NCBI GenBank assembly: GCA_023078685.1
Contig: JALGAS010000008.1
Coordinates: forward strand, 1,240,001 to 1,304,000
DNA: 64,000 nucleotides
From: Neopestalotiopsis rosae
Lineage: Eukaryota > Ascomycota > Sordariomycetes > Amphisphaeriales > Sporocadaceae
Direction of reading: 5' to 3'
Part shown: positions 56,971 to 64,000 of the stretch, piece by piece
How positions within the stretch are numbered: the first letter of the stretch is position 1
How the letters are laid out: the number at the start of each line of letters is the position of its first letter
Notes under the pieces: model-generated
What the model saw: only the letters and a program-made list of their open reading frames with translations
Database searches by the model: none
What the model was told of the DNA's origin: nothing
Position numbers and translations under genes: made by a program

Positions 56971-59303
56971 ATGGCTGGTCCCGGCGGTGGTCCTCCTCGA
57001 CGCAGCCACACCAAGTCCCGCAAGGGCTGTGACAACTGGTATGTTTTGTGCTAACTATGTTATACGCGGGTTTAATAGTTTACTGACAATATTCCAGCAA
57101 ACGTCGTCACATTCGCTGCGACGAGAATTTCCCTCAGTGTCGCAACTGCACCAAGCACAAGGTCCGATGCCCTTACCAGGATGTTCCCGTGGCCGATGAC
57201 AGATCTGCTACTCCGGACAAGCCTGATCTGCTTTGGACTCCGGCCATCGAAGCAGCCATCAGCAACTGGAAGATGACGGGAATTTTTCCTTTCCCCAACC
57301 TCCACATCTACCCTGCGCCTGACCCGCGGTACTTCACGACGAATGAGCTGAGGCTGCTCTACCATCTTGCAAACATTTGCAACGAGCTCAGCGCCATCGA
57401 TGCTGGCGGTTTCACTCTGTGGACGCGCCAAATTCCTACGTGCGTCCCCTAATTTTTGGTTTGTCTGACATTCCTGCTGACTTCCGAGACAGCATCATGA
57501 AGATCGGCGCTACCCACCGATATGTCATGGAGGCTCTCCTTGCCTTCGCCGCCATGCACATTGCCTTTCTCACCGACTGCCCAATGGTTGGAAACATGGC
57601 TTACGCACACCGCGGAATTGCCATCAAGGGCCTGCAGGAAGGCCTCGCTGCATTTGTGAGAGAGAACTCTGACGCCGTACTGGCTGCCTCCATTGTGCTT
57701 TCGTGGCAGGCTACAGATTGGTAAGCCGCATCATGCAGAGATCCGCAGGATTATTGTCTAATTTGGGATACGTACAGGCGAAGCTGGACTCACCTCATGC
57801 AAGGAACCACGACCGTTAGTCCAATCCGCTTTCCGGGTTTAAAATCAAGTAACACTAACAAATCAAACCAGGTCATCGATCTCATGGAGCCATGGAAGCA
57901 CGAGTCTCAATTTGGCGACTTCATCAACGAGAGCGCAACATTCCCAACGGCACCTCCTTCGCCGACCCCGGATCACAAGCCCAACCAGCCACTCAAGGAG
58001 GACTTTGATGCCTTCCAGCGCGTGATTGCTCAGGTTCAAAAGGTCGAAGCTCACCTCAAGCAGAACAAGGAAGACGTCAAGCTCCCGCAGCAGTTGATCG
58101 CTTTCCTTAAGGGTGCCAAGAAGGTCAGCGCCATTCAGTCAGTGTCGGAGCAGTTTGATCGACTCCAGCCTTTGAGATCCTGGCTCTTCTGGCTTCCAGT
58201 TGCATGTCTCCAGCAGAACACGGGCTCTCCCAGTGCTCTGGTGGTTATTGCCCACTACTACACAGCAGCGATCTTGATGGAGCGCCTGTTCCCCGAGATT
58301 GGCGCCGCCTACTTTGGAAGTCTCTCCGTCCAGCCTGTGGAAGAGATCACCCGCCGACTGTACTCGATGAAGGTCTCCTGCCAATTCGATGGCGATCTGG
58401 CAACACCGCTCGACCTCATGCAATTCCCGATGCAAACCGTGGCAGATTTCCGCGCCCGCATGGGATTTGCTGAGCCCGCTCGCACGCCCTCGCTTCCTCA
58501 GTTCAACACGCCGCCGCCCACCTTTCCTCCGGATTTCTACTGCGCCGACGACATGTCTCAGGGCACACCCACCTCGACCACCTCTTACTTGGCATATGGG
58601 GAGAACCCCTTGGCTTTCAACTTCAGCACCGAGGATCTCTCCAATACGTTGGCCCCCGAGCAACACGAGACCGGTGCTGCCATCAGCCCCTTGACGATCT
58701 CGTCCCCGTACCCAAGCGGACACTATCTCAGCATTCCGTCTCCTGGCTTCGGTGGCGGCTACAGCCCGGCCTCCTCCACCTTCGGTGAAGGGTCGGTCGT
58801 GTACAGTGACAATGAGGACTACGGTTCTTTCGATGGCGGATTCACGGGATATCCGCCTCTTGGCCCGGCTGGGACCAACAACTATGGCTGCGGGTTCGTC
58901 TCTCCATTTCAAGCACCTGTGGTGTACAGCACCTAGATTCACCACTACGGCGCCGTCCCGCGACTGGTTGAGGACAACATGATTGACCGTGCCACTCAGG
59001 ATCAACTCTTTTGACGCTCCTGCACACCAGGATCTGATGGCAACACCTGTGGTCTTGTCACCTCAACCTATCCACCACGCGCATTCGCCATTCCTCCAGC
59101 CTGAGGCGGCGCACACGGCTCCTCGATCGACCAGTCCCTTTTCACTGTCGGCACCGTCGCCCCAGCTCATGTCGCCGCACACCTTCCAACCTCACCATTA
59201 CCACCACCGCCATTCATCATCCGCCTCGTCAGTACCCGTTCAGCCTCAGATCAAAAGGGAGCTCAGCAGGAGGCTTTCCGGGTATCTTCGACAACCTTTC
59301 TAA
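56971..59303 (+). CDS. Zn2Cys6 transcription factor (sterol-uptake-control/C6 type)
   Basis: Six exons (56971-57038, 57098-57439, 57493-57720, 57778-57814, 57872-58923, 59000-59303) give 676 residues. The cluster KGCDNCKRRHIRCDENFPQC then RNCTKHKVRC has C20, C23, C30, C37, C40 and C47, spacing 2-6-6-2-6, preceded by RRSHTKSRKG; an intron splits the codon of C23. This N-terminal arrangement and the following helical region (RYVMEALLAFAAMHIAFLTD) resemble fungal regulators annotated as sterol uptake control or C6 finger proteins. The C-terminal third is Pro/Ser/Gly rich, a likely activation region. If the last intron (GTACAG donor, GATTGAC branch point, CTCAG acceptor) is retained, translation stops at 58936 with 579 residues; I prefer the spliced form because the added His/Pro/Ser-rich part (SPQPIHHAHSPFLQPEAAH) looks coding. 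Confidence 0.85.
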
Positions 59304-59341
59304 TGATTGTTCGACAACATTCAAACAGACGCAATTGTACA

Positions 59342-59592
59342 ACACATTCCTTTGACAGGATCGCACGATACTACGACACGTTACTATCGACACAATGATA
59401 GACACATTCCTTTACGAAGAATTCCAAAACGGCATATAATATCTGACCGGGTCAGTCCTTACGGCATCAGCAAGACACAGCATCATAGACACTCCTTTTT
59501 ACAAAGACATCAGCATTATAGACCATCACGCTCCTTACGATTTTTACGAGGCTTTCTATACACGGCATAGAATCTCATCCGCTCCTTACAAA
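59342..59592 (+). repeat. Degenerate repeats in the 3' flank of the zinc-cluster gene
   Basis: A word close to CACATTCCTTTACGA recurs near 59342, 59402, 59489, 59527 and 59578, spaced 38-87 nt. Around 59477-59520, CAGCATCATAGAC and CAGCATTATAGAC form a tandem copy of a larger unit. The region is probably 3' untranslated sequence. Confidence 0.55.
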
Positions 59593-62500
59593 AAAGCATC
59601 TGATTTACCACTTTACACGATACCCAGCTTCCAAACTGCATAGCGACTGTTTAAATTTTTTCGATCGGGGGACACCAAAAAAGATTGGTCAGCGAGGACC
59701 ATCAACTGCATTGGGCGGCGTTAGAAACTTGTTTTTTATTTTTGTCTTTTTTTGTGTGGACTAACAGAGTCCTTGGTTATATAAATGGAAACGAGAACAT
59801 TGCCAGTCAATGTCCCAGCGCGGAACACAGGGAGTTATAGGCGCCTGAGCGTGGCAGGATAGCGCTGTAGTGTTTTTCGCAGCGATTCGCAAATTTTGAG
59901 CGAAAAGGTTCTATGATCAATCATGTTCTCTCTCAGTTATCTTCTCTCAGAGGCCAGGTCGAGTGGTATTGGTGACAGGTGGCAATGTTGTTCATGTCTA
60001 GCAAATGTGGGGGACAGAGTCCCGCCAATGCCTGGGATCTAATAATAATACTAATTGATTGGTGGTTTACACACATGTTTCATTGTTTTGTCTCTGTGCA
60101 CGTCCTTTGTGAATAGCATCTATCGACAACCCAAGTGCCGAACATTGGAATGGTCGAAAGACGACCATGACGTAGGTACATGAAGTAGGAGGTTGCGCGC
60201 CGGTTCATTTCACAGGTGGGCGGGATACAATATTGATTCCGGTAATCATATTCCGCACGAATGCAGATGGCAGTTATAGCAAGGACCAATCAAGAAGCAG
60301 GCAAAAGTGTGCTAGACTGGGGGTAACATGACCGGGCTGGCATCGTTATAGCGCCCGTCTTCTTTCCCCCATCCTATACGAGTTTTTGCACTGGCACGCG
60401 GCTGGGCTACAAGAGGACTAGCCTCGACTATTCTTAGGAATTTCGCTTAAGCCGGTGTGTGTGTGTCGGGCGATTATCTGCCACTTCTTTTTATTTTTTT
60501 ACAGGGCACGATTTGATTGTCGAGTTGGTGTATTGACGCATCAAGCCTACATTGTACGGTGATTGGGCCGTGCAAGACCAATAGGAAAAAAAGGCGTAGC
60601 AATGCCACTGATGGGACGAAAAGGTGATGGCAAATGGGCGCATGTGGTGCGGTCAACGAGAAAGGTTCAGCTATGCAGAGCCGCCGTTGCGAAGGATACG
60701 GGAATCTTTTCTTTTTGTTTAGAGAGTATCGGCTTATTCCATCTCTTACCATTTCCTATTTCAGTTGATTTTGTGATTGCTTCGATTGATGGACCTTGCT
60801 TGCTTCATGCAGGACGCAAAGTCAGCAACACCGTTTTTCTTGGCCACCCTTGCGACGGTCTTCCCTCCCTCTCGGTTCATTCCGGCGGCTGGCTTTGGAT
60901 GCCCCTGTTCCTGCATGGGAGATACGGCAGGACAGGCCGCAATGCATGAAGTTCGAAGAAAAAAAGAGGGCTGGTCATTGGAAAGATGTCGTCTTCCATT
61001 GCGGCTCGTTTCTGCCTCCTTGGGACTTTTGGTCCACAGTTGGCGGCCGAGTGTAGTATCGATTATCTGCGCAACGCTGGACATGCATCTGCGACCACGG
61101 TTCGGTGACCTCGTGATTTCTTGCTGTTCGCATGCTTGACTGCTTTGAGACTCGACACGTCTTGCCGTGCTTGAACAATGATCGCAAGTCTTCATTCGGC
61201 GATCTTGCAGGTCCCTTACTTTTCTTGCAATACAGCAACCGGTATCGCGCCCCGATACTAAACGGCTGGTCGGAAATTGATACTAGGCCGCGGCCAATAT
61301 CTGCTGCTTAACTACAGGCTGTAAAACGCGGAGAAACGAGGTACCGTACATTACATGACGGACATGCGCGCCCATCTAATGCACGACTCGATTACCTAAA
61401 CAAGACCATTGAGGGCTCGGTCTCATTCAACGGCGGACCTCGGGGTTTGATGTGCCCAACATCACTCGATTTCGAAAAACATGAGACATTACTCGATAAT
61501 TTGCGATGCACTTTTTGCGAAATATGCATGTTTACTAAAATGGGGAACCATAAATCCAGCGCTAAGAACTTTTTCTGTCCTCTCTTTTGACGAAAACAAA
61601 CGCCGGACTTGCGACGTCGACGTCATTAGTCGGTTACCTGTCAAACCATAAAATGATTCTTGGTAAAGTTAACTGCCCTGTGTACCTGCCAAGACCTGTT
61701 GCGAGTCTATCTTTATATATTGGCCGAGTGTGGCCAACACCTAGCCAGGAAAGGAACTAGGCTGGATTTCCTTTTCGAATTCTTATGGTGAAGATACTTC
61801 ATACTATCAAAGGCTCCAACGTCTCCTTCAAGTTGCCTCTTCAGGTAACATTTTTGTTTGAATCTGGCGATACATCGGAGACTATATCATTGCCGTAGAT
61901 AGGTGCCGCTCACTGGCCCGTCAGACCGAAAAGTGATGATGTAGATGTCACGTGCCCAAAATGATCTGTGTGTTGGTTCCGCGTACAGACACCATCGTAC
62001 GATTATGGGTGGATTACTAAACAACGTTTATCCAGCTTTTGAAAGGGTGAGTTATAGTGTGAAGAATCCGAGTACGATCGGCCGAGTACGACTGGGCCGA
62101 CTAGCACTTTTAGCTTTGAGCTGGACAACAGCCAGCAGCTTGCCAGATGGAGATCTGGTGCGAAACTACGCTATCCAGGCTATCAACTCACTAAAAGTAT
62201 TGCCGCACCATTCAGAATGTCGCGCCCTGATTATAAGTCATGTAGATCCTGCTCTAGTGCAACAAAAGGAAGCCCACAACCCAAAAACTTATCAAGGCGG
62301 CGCGGGCGCGGCAGTGCCTTGGTAAGAACGAGGTGGCGGCTACAACGTTGCGAGATGCGAGGCTGCGAGCTGAATAAGTTCACAGCTTCAGGGTCCTGCC
62401 AGAAGGGAAGAAGGTTCATTAGTGTCGGTGCATTTCTTGATGCATTTCTTTCTTCCGCGCAGGTCATGACAGGTGCGACGTTGGAAGCCATGTATCTCAG

Positions 62501-62954
62501 CATCGATATGTAGGTTCAAAGGTGTACATAATGTTCACAATAGTCAAGTACCGGATACGTTCTTATTGACTCGTGGATATTGAAACTAAAACAGGATGGA
62601 ATTTGTATCATATCGAGAATACTCACGCTTATTTTATCGAATTCTACTCTACAGAGTACAAGTCGTCATGACGGAATGATAGGGGCAGGGGCAGGGGCAA
62701 TAACAGAGCTACTTGTACTTTCAACTCCGGGACTGGGATATCTGCCAGAGTGCATCAGGGGAATCGGTCACCCTCTATACTTGGGAAAGAAGCTTGACAT
62801 GATGTATCTGTGTTGGTAGTGAATCCCGTATGGAAGTCGTTCTAACTGATCACCCAGGTGCCCGGACGGTACATGGTTCTCCGTAGTGCTTCGATGATAC
62901 TAGTCGGCATTCCTTGATTCACTTGAAGTTAGCATTGGTCTATTGATCGTGGAG
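59593..62954. other. Intergenic, no gene recognised
   Basis: ORFs at 60563-60949, 60777-61139 and 61945-62325 (plus) and 60761-61195 (minus) are overlapping or domain-free. A GGGGCA triplet-hexamer run is at 62681-62699. I see no gene. Confidence 0.5.
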
Positions 62955-63209
62955 TCATAGCTCCGACCAGGTCCAGTGATAAAGTTCTGCCCAAGATAGC
63001 CTCTCTACGAATTGAGATGTACATTGCGCTTCTAGATTTGAATCGAAGCGGACATCATTGGATCCAATCTTGGTAAAGGTAAAATGGACAAGGCGCTCCT
63101 CGAGCAAGGGCTCATTCGCCAACCTCGGATCCGTGCAGTTGTAGATATAGGCTATCTGTGCATCATAGCGACTCGATAGCGAGTCAGCTAGAGCGCATTC
63201 CTTGCTCAA
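62955..63209 (-). pseudogene. Possible C-terminal fragment of a protein gene
   Basis: The minus-strand frame reads with balanced composition: YDAQIAYIYNCTDPRLANEP, then LLEERLVHFTFTKIGSNDVR and a Trp-rich end (WAELYHWTWSEL) before the stop. It begins right after an in-frame stop and I could not join it to upstream exons with good splice sites, although the minus strand up to 63981 is a possible source. It may be a relic, or the last exon of a gene extending beyond the window. Confidence 0.22.
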
Positions 63210-64000
63210 TCAATCCACGGTGGTTGATTCTGAATCGTGACTATCTTCTTGTCTAGTCACGAGACAGAGAATAATAGAGTATATGTGGGAGTATAGACCA
63301 TCACATGCATGGTGCCACCATCGACCAGTCGATAGGTACTTGGGAAGTTCATTGTGTGTATCTCCATGCTTACCGGTACTTGCGTTCTCGATGCACCATA
63401 TCTTGAGAGAAAAGAGTTGTACCGTTCTCCCGTGCACTGTGTACTTACTGCTCTTCTTGATTGTCTCTATACCCTAGAAGAGCATCGCACCCGATATGCA
63501 ATTCTGAAGTTGAAGGGAACTACGCTCACATTGTTGACATGTATCTCCAAGTGTACCGGTCGCTTCGTTCCATATACGACCGTATGCAGTCCCAAAAAGT
63601 GACACAGTTCCTGCCTTAGTCGATACCCTGTCAATCCTGAAATATACGTCAGCTATTTGCAACGGTCTTGATGGAGGTTCACTGCAGGAGCAGTGCAATA
63701 ATAGCAATGCGGAACAATATGCATAGAAGGAGGAAAGAAGTATGTTTGCGAAAACTGTATATACAATGCTTGATTAACTTTGATTGGCAATACCATTACT
63801 TTCCAATTACTTGCCCTGGTGCGTATCGCTTTATGCAAAACCACCTGCCACGTCGTTCACTGGCAACAATCAGCGACAAAAACTCACATCGTGCTGATGA
63901 GTATCGATAATCCGAACTCGAGACTGACCATTCTCCATGAGACCGCGTGCATTTGAGGCTGGTTATTTGCTCATCGAGCAAGATTAAGAGAAGTCAATCG
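63210..64000. other. Right edge, nothing firm
   Basis: Short ORFs occur on both strands. CTTACCGGTACTTGCGTTCT-type and GTGTACCGGTCGCTTCGTTC-type words near 63370 and 63553 suggest a weak local duplication, but no gene is recognised. Confidence 0.4.

Noticed and set aside
58139..59005. 288-codon minus-strand ORF over the zinc-cluster gene
   Set aside because: A shadow of a GC-rich coding exon on the plus strand; Arg/Gly/Val runs, no domain, no splice support.
61945..62325. 126-codon plus-strand ORF
   Set aside because: Some protein-like stretches but no domain, no intron support and no neighbouring context.

Overview
The window is from a filamentous ascomycete, subphylum Pezizomycotina and most probably a Sordariomycete. 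The evidence is short GT-AG introns of about 45-100 nt with CTAAC/CTGAC-type branch points, Zn2Cys6 regulators, a large killer-toxin-like class V chitinase with a multi-LysM neighbour, secreted intradiol dioxygenases and TAGGTA-rich intergenic DNA. Species cannot be named from the sequence alone. Exon models were assembled by hand; each joined model keeps frame and sums to a whole number of codons. No tRNA, rRNA, CRISPR array or intact transposon was recognised.

Region 1 (0.6-19 kb) is the most striking part: a block dominated by secreted and cell-surface proteins. It holds a multi-span membrane protein (588-2481, -), a Ser/Thr/Gly-repeat surface glycoprotein (3016-4665, +), a six-LysM secreted protein (4818-6917, -), a 20-exon, 1562-residue CBM18-GH18 chitinase (8728-14586, +), an F-box protein (15295-16884, +) and a 643-residue secreted protein of unknown function with Cys- and Thr-rich parts and dibasic sites (16997-19058, -). 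The LysM protein and the chitinase are head to head across 1.8 kb. This resembles the chitinase/LysM-protein pairs known for subgroup C fungal chitinases and, more loosely, yeast zymocin, whose chitinase-like subunits help a separate toxin subunit enter. The 643-residue protein is a natural candidate for a third component; that is inference.

Region 2 (19.8-38 kb) is metabolic and regulatory: an ankyrin-like protein, an L-threonine aldolase divergent from a PaaK-like adenylate-forming enzyme, a small basic protein, a bZIP-like regulator with almost no zipper, an MFS exporter convergent with a Zn2Cys6 regulator, a second Zn2Cys6 regulator, and two divergently oriented secreted intradiol dioxygenases. 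Adenylate-forming enzyme, ring-cleaving enzymes, transporter and regulators together suggest handling of an aromatic compound, but joint regulation cannot be seen from sequence.

Region 3 (38-57 kb) is a stretch of almost 19 kb without any convincing intact gene. It holds simple repeats, poly-A tracts, a nested hairpin region near 40.9 kb and a possibly decayed gene near 45-46 kb. It ends at the promoter of a Zn2Cys6 regulator (56971-59303, +), which may have a very long upstream control region or leader. Region 4 (59.3-64 kb) has repeated sequence just after that gene, then only weak ORFs and one possible C-terminal gene fragment.
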